This document shows positions 52,179 to 63,074 of a DNA stretch of 64,000 nt, in pieces. The stretch lies in assembly GCF_011045195.1 (NCBI RefSeq), contig NZ_CP049199.1:1178001-1242000 (forward strand), written 5' to 3'. Positions within the stretch are counted from its first letter, which is position 1; every line of letters begins with the position of its first letter. Source of the stretch: Caulobacter soli. GTDB taxonomy: Bacteria; Pseudomonadota; Alphaproteobacteria; Caulobacterales; Caulobacteraceae. Made by a program: the position numbers and the translations under genes. The notes under the pieces are model-generated. The model saw nothing but the letters and a program-made list of their open reading frames with translations. It made no database searches and was not told where the DNA came from.

Positions 52179-53807
52179 CTAGGCCGTGGCCGGCGCCCCG
52201 ACATAGGCCGCCGCCACCGCTTCGGCCACCTTGATGCCGTCCACGGCCGCCGAGAGGATGCCGCCGGCGTAGCCCGCGCCTTCGCCGGCCGGGAACAGGC
52301 CGGCGACGTTGAGGCTCTGGAAGTCCTTGCCGCGGGTGATGCGGATCGGCGAGGAGGTGCGGGTCTCGACCCCGGTCATCAGCACGTCCGGGTGGTCGTA
52401 GCCGGCGATCTGGCGGCCGAACACCGGCAGGGCCTCGCGCATGGCGTCCAGCACGAACGCCGGCAGGCACTCGGCCAGGTCGGTCATCCTGATCCCTGGG
52501 CGATAGGACGGCTGCACCTCGCCCAGGGCCTCCGACGGCTTGCGGGCCAGGAAGTCGCCGACCTTCTGGGCCGGGGCGGCGTAGGTCGAGCCGCCCGCCA
52601 CATAGGCCAGGCTCTCCCACTTGCGCTGGAACTCGATGCCGGCCAGCGGGTGGCCCGGATAGTCGCGCTCGGGATCGATGCCGACCACGAAGCCGGAGTT
52701 GGCGTTGCGCTCGTTGCGCGAATACTGGCTCATGCCGTTGGTGACGACGCGCTCGGGTTCCGACGTCGCCGCCACGACCGTGCCGCCCGGGCACATGCAG
52801 AAGCTGTAGACCGTGCGGCCGTTGGCGCAGTGATGAGCCAGGCTGTAGTCGGCCGCGCCCAGATCCGGATGGCCGGCGCAGGCCCCAAAGCGCGCCTTGT
52901 CCATCCACGACTGCGGATGTTCGATCCGCACCCCGATCGAGAACGGCTTGGCCTCGATGTGGACGCCTCGGTCGTACAGCACCTGGAAGGTGTCGCGGGC
53001 GCTGTGGCCGACGGCCAGCACCACGTGGTCGGCCTCCAGGTAGTCGCCGTTCGAGATGTGCAGGCCCTTCAGCCTGCGCGCGCCGTCGGCGGCGGTTTCG
53101 ATGTCGAAGTCGTCGACCCGATGCTGCCAGCGATACTCGCCGCCCAGCGCCTCGATGGTTTCGCGCATGCTCTCGACCATCGTCACCAGGCGGAAGGTGC
53201 CGATGTGCGGATGGGCCTCGGTCAGGATCTCTTCCGGCGCGCCCGCCTTGACGAACTCCTCCAGCACCTTGCGGCCCAGGTGGCGGGGGTCCTTGATCTG
53301 GCTGTAGAGCTTGCCGTCCGAGAAGGTGCCCGCGCCGCCCTCGCCGAACTGGACGTTGGACTCCGGATTCAGCTCGCCGCGCCGCCACAGGCCCCAGGTG
53401 TCCTGGGTCCGCTCGCGCACCACCTTGCCCCGGTCCAGGATGATCGGCTTGAAGCCCATCTGCGCCAGGATCAGCCCGGCGAACAGCCCGCAGGGGCCAG
53501 CGCCGATGACCACGGGGCGCGTGAAGTCCTTCGGGGCCTGGGCTGTCAGCCGATAGTCGGTGTCGGGCCTTGCCCGCACCTGGCTGTCACCCGCGAACCG
53601 CGCCAACACGGCCGCCTCGTCGCGCAGCGCGACATCGACCGTGTAGACCATCAGAATTGCCGCCTTCTTCCGCGCGTCATGGGCGCGGCGGACGATGGTG
53701 TGGCTGATCAGGTCGTCGGCGGTGACGCCCAGGCGATTGCAGATCGCCGGAGCCAGGTCTTCAGGCGGATGGCCGAGGGGGAGCTTGAGATCGGAGATCC
53801 GCAGCAT
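52179..53807 (-). CDS. FAD-dependent oxidoreductase (COG2509-type)
   Basis: The 542-aa protein has an N-terminal domain (residues 1-90) and then the FAD Rossmann site VVIGAGPCGLFAGLILAQMG. The middle has ESNVQFGEGGAGTFSDGKLY and PFSIGVRIEHPQSWMD; the end has the second FAD contact GLFPAGEGAGYAGGILSAAV. It matches the COG2509 group of uncharacterised FAD dehydrogenases. ATG 53807 lies 9 bp after the lepA stop, so both are in one operon. The reaction is unknown. Confidence 0.9.
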   Translation of the reverse strand: MLRISDLKLPLGHPPEDLAPAICNRLGVTADDLISHTIVRRAHDARKKAAILMVYTVDVALRDEAAVLARFAGDSQVRARPDTDYRLTAQAPKDFTRPVVIGAGPCGLFAGLILAQMGFKPIILDRGKVVRERTQDTWGLWRRGELNPESNVQFGEGGAGTFSDGKLYSQIKDPRHLGRKVLEEFVKAGAPEEILTEAHPHIGTFRLVTMVESMRETIEALGGEYRWQHRVDDFDIETAADGARRLKGLHISNGDYLEADHVVLAVGHSARDTFQVLYDRGVHIEAKPFSIGVRIEHPQSWMDKARFGACAGHPDLGAADYSLAHHCANGRTVYSFCMCPGGTVVAATSEPERVVTNGMSQYSRNERNANSGFVVGIDPERDYPGHPLAGIEFQRKWESLAYVAGGSTYAAPAQKVGDFLARKPSEALGEVQPSYRPGIRMTDLAECLPAFVLDAMREALPVFGRQIAGYDHPDVLMTGVETRTSSPIRITRGKDFQSLNVAGLFPAGEGAGYAGGILSAAVDGIKVAEAVAAAYVGAPATA

Positions 53808-53816
53808 GAGGTCGGA

Positions 53817-55625
<1,809 letters not shown>

Positions 55626-55696
55626 GTGCGTGCGTCTAGCATATTTGCGCGGTTTCGCGAGTGTCGTTCCGCCGGCCCCCGGCTGAACCCTCATGG

Positions 55697-55711
55697 TTAA
55701 CTCGCCATTAA
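55697..55711. promoter_or_regulatory. Perfect CtrA box TTAA-CTCGCCA-TTAA
   Basis: TTAA-N7-TTAA with exact 7-base spacing, 68 bp before the eipA ATG. CtrA is the master cell-cycle regulator of Caulobacter, and in Brucella the eipA homologue is known to be under CtrA control. This makes cell-cycle control of eipA here likely. Confidence 0.75.
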
Positions 55712-55778
55712 GCTTCAAGCCGCAAACCCGACTCAAAGGGTTGAGACACTCTCGACTGTCGGAATCACGAGAGAGCAC

Positions 55779-56384
55779 ATGGACCGTCGCAAGCTGATCC
55801 TTTCGGGCATCGCCACCGCCGGCCTCGGCGCTTGCGCCAGCACCGCCCAAGAGCGCCCCGGCGACCCGCCGGCCCGGTCGCAGTACGACACCGGTCGCGC
55901 CCAGACCTATTCAGCCGACGAGATGATCCGCAGCGGCTCGGACTTCCTGGGCGTGACCGCCGAGAGCATCGGGGCGGTGATCGAGCGCGCCTTCCGCGAC
56001 AACGGCCAGCCCACCGGCTACATCGCCGGCGAGGAAGGCTCGGGCGCCGTCGGCGTGGGCCTGCGCTATGGTCGGGGCCTGCTGTACATGAAGGGCCGCG
56101 ACACCCAGGAGGTGTTCTGGCAGGGCCCGTCGGTGGGCTGGGACTGGGGCGGCAACGCCAGCAGGGTCTTCACCCTGTGCTATAACCTGCAGTATCCGGA
56201 CGCCATCTTCCGCCGCTTCCCGGGCGTGGAGGGCACGGCCTATCTGGTGGGCGGCCTGGGCGTGAACTACCAGCGCGCCGACACCATCACCCTGGCCCCG
56301 ATCCGCGCCGGCGTCGGCCTGCGCCTGGGCGCGAACGTGGGCTACCTGGCCTATAGCCGCCAGCGCAACATCCTGCCGTTCTAG
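55779..56384 (+). CDS. eipA: Envelope integrity protein A (DUF1134)
   Basis: The 201-aa lipoprotein-like protein has a lipobox LGACAS (Cys19) and the DUF1134 domain: [60 protein letters not shown] and the last block with [20 protein letters not shown]. In Brucella EipA supports envelope integrity and is CtrA-dependent. ATG 55779 has GAGAG upstream. A CtrA box sits 68 bp before the start. It is followed by a repeat element, not an operon partner. Confidence 0.93.
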   Translation: MDRRKLILSGIATAGLGACASTAQERPGDPPARSQYDTGRAQTYSADEMIRSGSDFLGVTAESIGAVIERAFRDNGQPTGYIAGEEGSGAVGVGLRYGRGLLYMKGRDTQEVFWQGPSVGWDWGGNASRVFTLCYNLQYPDAIFRRFPGVEGTAYLVGGLGVNYQRADTITLAPIRAGVGLRLGANVGYLAYSRQRNILPF

Positions 56385-56392
56385 GCCCAAGA

Positions 56393-56522
56393 TCCTCCCC
56401 CTGTGGGGGAGGCGGCCGAAGGCCGGTGGGGGGAGTTGTCGGAGCGTTGACCGGGTCGTGGTCAGCTTCGGATTACTCCCCCCTCCGTCGGCTTTGCCGA
56501 CACCTCCCCCATAGGGGGAGGA
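56393..56522. repeat. 130-bp inverted-repeat element (TCCTCCCCC family)
   Basis: The ends TCCTCCCCCT and AGGGGGAGGA are complementary, with further inner pairing (GGGGGAGG-CCTCCCCC). The design resembles the 60460-60589 element. It lies directly after eipA and may act as its 3' end signal. Confidence 0.7.
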
Positions 56523-56649
56523 CCTAGTGCTTGGTCTCGCGAGCATTTCTCGCCATTATCAATCGCAACGGGAAAGTCCCGCCGCGCGAAGACGTCGGGT
56601 CGCGGCGGCCGGTCCGCGCCTCGGAGCGCGCCCGACGCGAGGATGCGTC

Positions 56650-57399
56650 ATGTTCGAGCGGCTCAAGCGCCTCTGGTTCGTCTGGCTTGGACTGGCGATC
56701 GCCAGCGCCGTCGTCCTACCCCGATTGATCGACGCCAAGGCGACGTCCGCCGCGCCGCCGCCGACCGCCGAGCCCGCTATCGCGCCGCGCTTCGTGGTCC
56801 AGGACCCGAACGGAACGGCCATCGGCTGGCTGAACATCAAGTACCCCCGCACGATCCGCGAGAACGAGGAGGGGGTGCTGGAGGCCGAATACACGACCGG
56901 CGACGCCCACTGGAAAACCGGCTCGGCGGACGACGGGACGGGTGACGGCTACGGCTATGCCTCGGTGCAGCCGCCGGCCGGGATGAAGGTCGAGCTCAGC
57001 GGCGCGGACCTGGCGCTCACCCCCGCCCCAAGCCACGAATTCGACGTCCAGCGCATCGCGGCCACGGGCGTCGAGCGGGTAAAGTGGATCGTCTCGCCCA
57101 AGGACGAGGGCGACCATGTGCTGCTCGTGCGCTTCAACGTCAGTCCGGCCACGTTCAAGGCGATCCCGATCTCGGCCAATGGCGAAGCGCAAGGGTCGGA
57201 TCCGCAGATCCTGCTGCCGGTGAAGGTGTTCACGATCTACGGCGTGCCCAAGGCCACGGTGCTGATCGCCAAGGGCGGGGTAGGGTTGCTGTCGTTCCTG
57301 CTGACCCTGCCGGCGGCCTTCGTGCTGTTCGAGCGGGTGTTCAGGAAGAAGCCGAAGGCGCGGCGGAAGAAGGCGGCGTCGCCTAGTCCGCGCGTCTAA
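56650..57399 (+). CDS. Membrane-anchored hypothetical protein (249 aa)
   Basis: ATG 56650 is followed by a membrane helix (LWFVWLGLAIASAVVLPRLI), a beta-rich periplasmic part (residues 45-195 with AIGWLNIKYPRTIRENEEGV and EFDVQRIAATGVERVKWIVS) and a second helix near the end (ATVLIAKGGVGLLSFLLTLP, then PAAFVLFERVFRK) with a basic tail. This two-anchor layout is unfamiliar. Its stop lies inside the convergent transglutaminase 3' end (17-bp overlap). Function unknown. Confidence 0.72.
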   Translation: MFERLKRLWFVWLGLAIASAVVLPRLIDAKATSAAPPPTAEPAIAPRFVVQDPNGTAIGWLNIKYPRTIRENEEGVLEAEYTTGDAHWKTGSADDGTGDGYGYASVQPPAGMKVELSGADLALTPAPSHEFDVQRIAATGVERVKWIVSPKDEGDHVLLVRFNVSPATFKAIPISANGEAQGSDPQILLPVKVFTIYGVPKATVLIAKGGVGLLSFLLTLPAAFVLFERVFRKKPKARRKKAASPSPRV

Positions 57400-58159
57400 C
57401 CGTCACGCTCTGGCTGACCATGTTCGCCCGCCCGAAGATCGTCAGGAACGCCACGTCCGCGGCGTCGCGGCCGTAGGCGATGCGGACCAGGCCGTCGATG
57501 GGGGCCAGGCCCGTGGGGTCCAGCAGGCGCCAGCGGCCGCCGACATAGACCTCGACCACGGCGTGGAAGTCGGGCGGGTCGAGCGTCAGGGCGTAGACGC
57601 TGGCCACGCGGGCGGGGATGTCGCTGGCCCGGCACAGGGTGACGGCCAGGTGGGCGAAGTCGCGGCAGACGCCGGCCCGCTGGACATAGGTTTCGAGCGC
57701 CGTGGTCCGCCAGTCGCTGCACGGGCGGTATTCCAGGTGGCCGATGATCCAGGCGGCGATGGCCGCCACGCGCTCGCCACCGCGCAAGGTCCCGAACTTC
57801 TGGTCTGCGATGGTCTCGAAGGTGTCGGAGGGGCAGTAACGGCTGCCGCGCAGATAGGGCAGGGTCTCGATCGGCAGCTCGGCCACGCGATGCTGGACGG
57901 CGCCGGCCAGGTCCATCTGGCGATCGGCGATCTCGACGGTGGCGGCGTAGACGATGGCGAGGCGCCCTTGGTGCTCGAAGGCTACGCGCCGCTCGCCGCT
58001 GGCGGGATCGTCGCGGCGGGTGAAGGCCACGGGCGGATCGAAGGTCAGCCGCTCCTCGACCACCGTCTGGTCGTCGGCGACCGCCGCCTCGATCTGCAGC
58101 AGGGACTCCACGCGTTCGGGAAAGTCGTAGTCCAACCGCGCCTCGACATGCACGCGCAT
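57383..58159 (-). CDS. Transglutaminase-like protease-fold protein
   Basis: The 258-aa protein has an N-terminal beta domain and a transglutaminase-like core with the triad Cys165 (YVQRAGVCRDFAHLAVTLCR), His199 (DPPDFHAVVEVY) and Asp214 (WRLLDPTG). Such bacterial proteins act as peptidases or acyltransferases. ATG 58159 is used. It overlaps the convergent membrane-protein gene by 17 bp. Substrate unknown. Confidence 0.88.
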   Translation of the reverse strand: MRVHVEARLDYDFPERVESLLQIEAAVADDQTVVEERLTFDPPVAFTRRDDPASGERRVAFEHQGRLAIVYAATVEIADRQMDLAGAVQHRVAELPIETLPYLRGSRYCPSDTFETIADQKFGTLRGGERVAAIAAWIIGHLEYRPCSDWRTTALETYVQRAGVCRDFAHLAVTLCRASDIPARVASVYALTLDPPDFHAVVEVYVGGRWRLLDPTGLAPIDGLVRIAYGRDAADVAFLTIFGRANMVSQSVTVRRAD

Positions 58160-58219
58160 GGTCGTCTCCCCAGGTGAGCCGTGACAACGGCCTGCCCGGG
58201 GCGAAGGTTCACCGAGGGA

Positions 58220-58762
58220 TCAGTGCTTAGACGCCTTGCTGTTCACATAGTCCATCAGGGCCAGCAGCAGGCCCGAGACCACGAAGGCCAGGTGGACGAT
58301 CACCAGCCACATCAGGCGCGGCTGGTCGATGGGTTCGGGTGGCGAGGTCACTTCGCTCAGATGCAGGAAGGCCTTGAGCAGGGCGATGGCCGAGATCGCC
58401 ACGATCGAGGCGATCAGCTTCATCTTCATGGCCGAATAGTCGACCGTGCCCATCCATTCGGGCCGGTCCTCGTGGCTGGCGGTGTCGATCTTGGAGACGA
58501 AGTTCTCGTAGCCCGACAGGATGACGATCACGAGGAGATTGGCCGCCAGCGACAGATCGATCAGCGACAGGGCCAGCAGGATGGCGTTCTCCGGCTTGGC
58601 GTTGAACACCAGCGGCAGGCCGTGGAACAGCTCCTGGAAGAACACCACCATCAGGGCGGCCAGGGCGATGACCAGCCCGACATAGAACGGGGCCATCAGC
58701 CAGCGCGAGGCGAACAGACCGCGCTCCAGCCAGGTTTCGAGGATGGGTTTCTGCATTGGCAT
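58220..58762 (-). CDS. UPF0114 (YqhA-like) membrane protein
   Basis: The 180-aa protein has three to four membrane helices: SRWLMAPFYVGLVIALAALM, AILLALSLIDLSLAANLLVI, KLIASIVAISAIALLKAFLH and LMWLVIVHLAFVVSGLLLAL. SGYENFVSKID is the family signature. ATG 58762 is used (ATG 58756 possible). Members are small integral proteins of unknown role. No clear operon. Confidence 0.88.
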   Translation of the reverse strand: MPMQKPILETWLERGLFASRWLMAPFYVGLVIALAALMVVFFQELFHGLPLVFNAKPENAILLALSLIDLSLAANLLVIVILSGYENFVSKIDTASHEDRPEWMGTVDYSAMKMKLIASIVAISAIALLKAFLHLSEVTSPPEPIDQPRLMWLVIVHLAFVVSGLLLALMDYVNSKASKH

Positions 58763-58852
58763 CGGCGGCGCGGGTCCTTTGGGCCTGGTCGTCGGTTATG
58801 TAACCCACGATAGCGCAGGATCGCCTCGCCGCCAGCCGCCGTTCGTTAGACC

Positions 58853-59452
58853 TTACCCGCCCCACACCTGCTTCAGGCGCAGGTCGCGGCCGCAGCCCAG
58901 GCGGTAGACGTTGTAGTCGATGGAGTGGTTCTTGGCGTAGTCGCGGTGATAGGCCTCGGCCGGCCAGAAGGTCTTCAGGTCCAGGATCTGGGCCTTCATC
59001 GTGCCGGACTTCAGGCGCTTGGCGGCCTCGGCGCGGGACTTTTCGGCGATCGGGCGCTGGTCGGGGGTGACGAACACCGCCGGGCGGTAGGACGGGCCGC
59101 GGTCGCAGAACTGGCCGCCATCGTCGGTGGGGTCGACCAGCTTCCAGTACTTGTAGAGCAGGAAGCCGTAGTCGAGCTTGGCCGGGTCGTAGGTGACGCG
59201 CACCGACTCGTAGTGGCCCGAGGTCTCGCTGGTCACATCACGATAGGTGGGGCGGTCGACATGGCCCCCGGTGTAGCCGCTCTCGACCTTCAGCACCCCC
59301 GGAATGCCGCCCATGTCGTGCTCCATGCACCAGAAGCAGCCGCCGGCGAACACGGCGGTCGCGGGCGGGGCGGGCTTGCCGGCCGCCAGCACGTCGGCGG
59401 GCAGTACGATGGCGGCGAAACTGGCGATCAGGACGAGCAGGCGGCGGATCAT
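58853..59452 (-). CDS. msrA: Peptide-methionine (S)-S-oxide reductase with signal peptide
   Basis: This second MsrA (199 aa) has a signal peptide (LLVLIASFAAIVLPADVLAA), so it should repair periplasmic proteins. The active site is GGCFWCMEHDMGGIPGVLKV with Cys39 and an adjacent Cys42 (CFWC), and the C-terminal cysteine is in VYRLGCGRD. ESGYTGGHVDRPTYRDVTSE is family-typical. ATG 59452 is used. Confidence 0.94.
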   Translation of the reverse strand: MIRRLLVLIASFAAIVLPADVLAAGKPAPPATAVFAGGCFWCMEHDMGGIPGVLKVESGYTGGHVDRPTYRDVTSETSGHYESVRVTYDPAKLDYGFLLYKYWKLVDPTDDGGQFCDRGPSYRPAVFVTPDQRPIAEKSRAEAAKRLKSGTMKAQILDLKTFWPAEAYHRDYAKNHSIDYNVYRLGCGRDLRLKQVWGG

Positions 59453-59511
59453 CGAAGGTCTCCGGAAGGACGTACCTCTAGATACGGATCGGGCGATGGA
59501 AAGGTTACACC

Positions 59512-59784
59512 CTATCGCCAGCCGAATCCGACGCCGCGCACCGACGGGCAGGCGGACAACCGCGCGGCCAGGACCTGGGCGCGGTCGTCGCCCTGGTCGT
59601 CCAGCTCCATGCGGATCGACAGGCCCGCGCCGTCGGGCTGGGCGGTCAGGGCGCGCAGGCGCGTCTGCTGGACGTTGGCCACGCCCAACACCCGCATCAG
59701 GGCGTCGGGCGTGTCGTCGGCGATCACCAGGAACAGCCGGCGTTTGTCGCCTTCTTCGTCTTTGGCCGGTTCGAGAGCGCTCAC
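59512..59784 (-). CDS. ACT-domain small protein, IlvM-like (90 aa)
   Basis: GTG 59784 overlaps the TGA of the upstream ACT gene (GTGA). The fold pattern ALMRVLGVANVQQTRLRALT followed by LSIRMELDDQGDDRAQVLAA matches ACT-type regulatory subunits such as IlvM of acetolactate synthase. No catalytic subunit is nearby. It probably forms a complex with the preceding ACT protein or a synthase encoded elsewhere. Confidence 0.72.
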   Translation of the reverse strand: MSALEPAKDEEGDKRRLFLVIADDTPDALMRVLGVANVQQTRLRALTAQPDGAGLSIRMELDDQGDDRAQVLAARLSACPSVRGVGFGWR

Positions 59785-60077
59785 GGTCGCACCCACTGAT
59801 GCTCGACGCTGGCCGAGGTGACGCCCGGCCAGGCGGCCAGGTCGCGGGCCAGCAGGCGGGCGGCCTGGTCGCTGAGGTGGCGCACGCGCAGGAAGCCTTC
59901 GACGATCTGACCGACCGGCTTCATCGACAGGGCGCACAGCTCCGCGCCGCTGTCGGCCAGGCCCTGGCGGACGGCTTCCAGCGCCGAGGGCGCGTCCTGG
60001 GCGGCCAGCAGCAGCTGGTGGACGGTGACGCCTTCGTGGTCGGAGTGGAAGGCGGGTGGGGACGGCAGGTAGCTCAT
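59781..60077 (-). CDS. ACT-domain-like small protein (98 aa)
   Basis: The product (MSYLPSPPAFHSDHEGVTVH) has a beta-alpha-beta pattern: TVHQLLLAAQDAPSALEAVR, AELCALSMKPVGQIVEGFLR and a final strand VTSASVEHQWV. It looks like a divergent ACT domain. ATG 60077 follows AAAGGACC. A terminator and a leader-like frame lie directly upstream. It is coupled to the second ACT gene by a GTGA overlap. Confidence 0.68.
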   Translation of the reverse strand: MSYLPSPPAFHSDHEGVTVHQLLLAAQDAPSALEAVRQGLADSGAELCALSMKPVGQIVEGFLRVRHLSDQAARLLARDLAAWPGVTSASVEHQWVRP

Positions 60078-60125
60078 GTTTCAAAGGTCCTTTGGGTTCG
60101 AAGGGAGGACCGACGACCGCACAGC

Positions 60126-60154
60126 AAAAACCCCGCTCCTTGTGGGAAGCGGGG
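60126..60154 (-). terminator. Intrinsic terminator/attenuator upstream of the ACT pair
   Basis: On the minus strand CCCCGCT (60148-60154) pairs with AGCGGGG (60131-60137) and is followed by a T5 run (60126-60130). It lies 49 bp before the first ACT start and 38 bp after the leader frame, the layout of an attenuator. Confidence 0.75.
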
Positions 60155-60191
60155 CTTTGCGGATCTTGCGATCTTCGGCGTTTTTGCGGGT

Positions 60192-60335
60192 CTAGCCCGC
60201 GCGCCTGTGCTGCCCCGTTCGCACACGAACGGTTTTAATCTTGGCCTGCATCATAATGGCGCGCGCACACGAGATCGCGACGCCGGCGGTGAGGCCGGTG
60301 GCGATCAGAACGTTCATGGCCAGCTGCGACAGCAT
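60192..60335 (-). CDS. Leader-like small ORF (47 aa)
   Basis: ATG 60335 opens MLSQLAMNVLIATGLTAGVA with several branched-chain residues, then SCARAIMMQAKIKTVRVRTG and a basic end. An inner ATG (60317) is also possible. The frame is followed by a terminator and two ACT genes, so it may be a regulatory leader peptide; it could equally be a small membrane protein. Confidence 0.45.
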   Translation of the reverse strand: MLSQLAMNVLIATGLTAGVAISCARAIMMQAKIKTVRVRTGQHRRAG

Positions 60336-60459
60336 GATGGCGTGGAAACTCCGTGTGCGATTACACAGGTAGCGTGGGCGTAGGCCCAGCGCAAGGCTTT
60401 GCCGCGCGGCTGCGGCGAATGGCCTGGGGTGCGCAAGAAATATGCGGCCGCGCTCAGGC

Positions 60460-60589
60460 GGTTAGCACTTGCTCCCTACGGACCGCTTCGCGGTCGTCTT
60501 CCCCCACAGGGGGAAGAGCGCTCCGCCCCCTATGGGGGCGGACAGACCGCGAAGCGGTCAGGTGGGGGCAAGTGGGTGAGCCGCTAACC
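60460..60589. repeat. 130-bp compound inverted repeat
   Basis: Outer GGTTAGC/GCTAACC (60460-60466, 60583-60589), inner GACCGCTTCGCGGTC/GACCGCGAAGCGGTC and local hairpins CTTCCCCC-GGGGGAAG and CCGCCCCC-GGGGGCGG make a multi-armed structure. Its right arm contains the pheT stop, so it may act as a pheT terminator. Confidence 0.75.
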
Positions 60590-63022
60590 CCGCAGCTTCC
60601 CGCCAGCCTTCTCGACCGCCGCCACGATCTTCCCCGACAGGGCTTCGATCTCGGCTTCGGCCAGGGTCTTGTCGCGCGGCTGGATCACCACCTCAAGCGC
60701 GACCGACTTCGAGCCGTCCGGCACGCCGGGGCCCTCATAGACGTCGAACACCCGCACGGCGGCGATCAGCGCCTTGTCCGCGCCGGCCGCGGCCTTGACC
60801 AGGTCGCCCGCCGCCTTGGCCTTGTCGGCCACGAAGGCGAAGTCGCGGGTCAGGGGCATCAGCGGCGAGGGCGTGAAGGCCGGCTTGGTCTTGACCGACT
60901 TCTTCTTCGGTTCGGGCACGGCTTCCAGGGTGATCTCGAAGCCGTAGACCGGACCGGCCACGTCCAGGGCCTTCAAGACCGCCGGATGCAGCTCGCCGAA
61001 CTCGGCCAGCACCGCCTTGGGGCCCAGCTGCAGGCGCGCCGAGCGGCCGGGGTGCCACCACGACGAGGCGTCGCCCTGGGCGGTCTGCAGCTTGTCGACC
61101 GGCGCGCCGATCTCCTCCAGCAGGGCCAGCAGGTCGGCCTTCACCGTGAACACGTCCTCGGCCGACGCCTTGTCCCAGCCGCGCGGGGCGCGAGGGGCCA
61201 GGATGGCGGCGATGGTGGTCTTCTGGTCCTGCGGGCGGTCGCCGAAGAACACCGGACCCACTTCGAACAGGGCGACGTCCGGGAAGCCCTGGCGGGCGTT
61301 GCGGCCGGCCGCCTCGATCAGGTTGGGCAGGATCGACGGGCGCATGCAGTCCAGTTCCGAGGCGATCGGATTGGCCAGCACCAGTTCGGCCGCGCCGCCG
61401 CCGAACAGGGCCGCGATCTTCTGGTTGGTGAAGCTCCAGGTCACCGCCTCGTTGTAGCCGGCCGCCGCCAGGGCGCGGCGGGCGATGCGGGCCCGGGCCT
61501 GGCGCGGGGTCAGCACGCCGCCGACCGCCCGCGCCGTTTCCGGCAGCGGGGTGGAGGGCAGGGCGGCGTAGCCGGCGATGCGGGCCACTTCCTCGACCAG
61601 GTCGGCCTTGCCCTGCACGTCGCGGCGGAAGGTCGGCGGGGTGACGCAGACCAGGCTCTCGGCGTTCATGGCGAAGGCGGTGGTCGAGACGTCCTTGGGC
61701 GGCTCGATCGTGAAGCCCAGGTCGGTCAGGATCTTCAGCGTTCGCTCGGGCGCGATGGCTAGGCCCGACAGCTGCTCGACATAGGCCGGGTCGAACAGGA
61801 TCGGACCGGGGGCGGCCGGGGCCTCGCCGGCCACCACGACCTCCGAGGCCTCGCCGCCGCACAGTTCCAGGATCAGCTTGGTCGCCAGCTCCAGGCCGGG
61901 CACGACCGAGCCGGTGTCGACCGTGCGGGCGAACCGGTACTGGGCGTCGCTGTTGATGCCGGTGGTGCGGCCGGTCTGGGCCGTGCGGATCGGGTCGAAC
62001 CAGGCGCTTTCCAGGAAGACGTCGACGGTCTCGTCCGAGCAGCCGGTGCTCTCGCCGCCCATCACGCCGCCGATGCCGATCGGCCGCTCGCCGGCGGCGT
62101 CGGAGATCACGCTCATCTCGGGCGTCAGCTCGTAGGTCTTGCCGTCCAGGGCGATCAGGTGCTCGTCGCCGTGCACCCCGTGATGACCCAGGCGCGCCTC
62201 GATCACGGTCCCAACCAGCTTGGCCGCGTCATAAACGTGCAGCGGGCGGGCGCGGTCGTAGGTGATCAGGTTGGTGATATCCACCAGCGTGTTGATCGGG
62301 CGCAGGCCGATGGCCTTGAGGCGATCCTGCAGCCACTTGGGCGAGGGACCGTTCTTGACGCCCTTGATCAGGCGGCCGCTGAACGTCGGGCAGGCGTCGC
62401 CGTCGACCTTGATCGTGATCGGGCAGGGGAAGCTCCCTGGCACGGGCGCGATCGACAGGTCCTTCAGCGTCCCCACGCCGGCCGCGGCCAGGTCACGGGC
62501 GATGCCGGCCACGCCCAGCCAGTCGGGGCGGTTGGGGGTGACCTCGAAGTCGATGACGGCTTCCAGGCCCAGGGCCTGGGCGGCCGGCGTCCCGACGGCC
62601 AGGTCGTCGGACAGCTCCAGGATGCCCTCGGAGCCGTCGTCGGCCTCGAGCTCGGAGCCCGAGCACAGCATGCCGTTGGAGACCACGCCGCGCACCGGCT
62701 TCTCGACCAGGGTCACGCCCAGGCCCGGCACATAGGCGCCGATCGGGGCGTAGACGGTGGTCAGGCCCGGACGGGCGTTTGGCGCGCCGCAGACGATCTC
62801 TTTGCGGCCGTCGACGGTGTCGACCTGGCAGACGCGCAGGCGGTCGGCGTTGGGGTGCTGCACGGCCTCGACGATCTTGGCCACCGTGAAGGCGGCCAGC
62901 TTCGAGGCGGGATCGGTGACGTGCTCGACCTCGAGGCCGGCCATGGTCATGGCGGCGACGACTTCGGTGGCCGAGGCGGTGGTCTCAAGGTGGTCCTTGA
63001 GCCAGGAGAGGGTGAACTTCAT
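60584..63022 (-). CDS. pheT: Phenylalanine-tRNA ligase beta subunit
   Basis: The 812-aa subunit has the N-terminal tRNA-binding region ([20 protein letters not shown], then [20 protein letters not shown]), the B3/B4 and B5 editing and structural domains and the C-terminal FDX-ACB anticodon-binding domain ([20 protein letters not shown]). The start at ATG 63022 ([20 protein letters not shown]) is conserved. pheS lies upstream by 52 bp on the same strand, forming the usual pheST operon. Confidence 0.97.
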   Translation of the reverse strand: MKFTLSWLKDHLETTASATEVVAAMTMAGLEVEHVTDPASKLAAFTVAKIVEAVQHPNADRLRVCQVDTVDGRKEIVCGAPNARPGLTTVYAPIGAYVPGLGVTLVEKPVRGVVSNGMLCSGSELEADDGSEGILELSDDLAVGTPAAQALGLEAVIDFEVTPNRPDWLGVAGIARDLAAAGVGTLKDLSIAPVPGSFPCPITIKVDGDACPTFSGRLIKGVKNGPSPKWLQDRLKAIGLRPINTLVDITNLITYDRARPLHVYDAAKLVGTVIEARLGHHGVHGDEHLIALDGKTYELTPEMSVISDAAGERPIGIGGVMGGESTGCSDETVDVFLESAWFDPIRTAQTGRTTGINSDAQYRFARTVDTGSVVPGLELATKLILELCGGEASEVVVAGEAPAAPGPILFDPAYVEQLSGLAIAPERTLKILTDLGFTIEPPKDVSTTAFAMNAESLVCVTPPTFRRDVQGKADLVEEVARIAGYAALPSTPLPETARAVGGVLTPRQARARIARRALAAAGYNEAVTWSFTNQKIAALFGGGAAELVLANPIASELDCMRPSILPNLIEAAGRNARQGFPDVALFEVGPVFFGDRPQDQKTTIAAILAPRAPRGWDKASAEDVFTVKADLLALLEEIGAPVDKLQTAQGDASSWWHPGRSARLQLGPKAVLAEFGELHPAVLKALDVAGPVYGFEITLEAVPEPKKKSVKTKPAFTPSPLMPLTRDFAFVADKAKAAGDLVKAAAGADKALIAAVRVFDVYEGPGVPDGSKSVALEVVIQPRDKTLAEAEIEALSGKIVAAVEKAGGKLRG

Positions 63023-63074
63023 CGTGTCGGTCTCCAAACCCCGCCGGGCGGGGCTGGTGGAATCTCAGGGTGGA

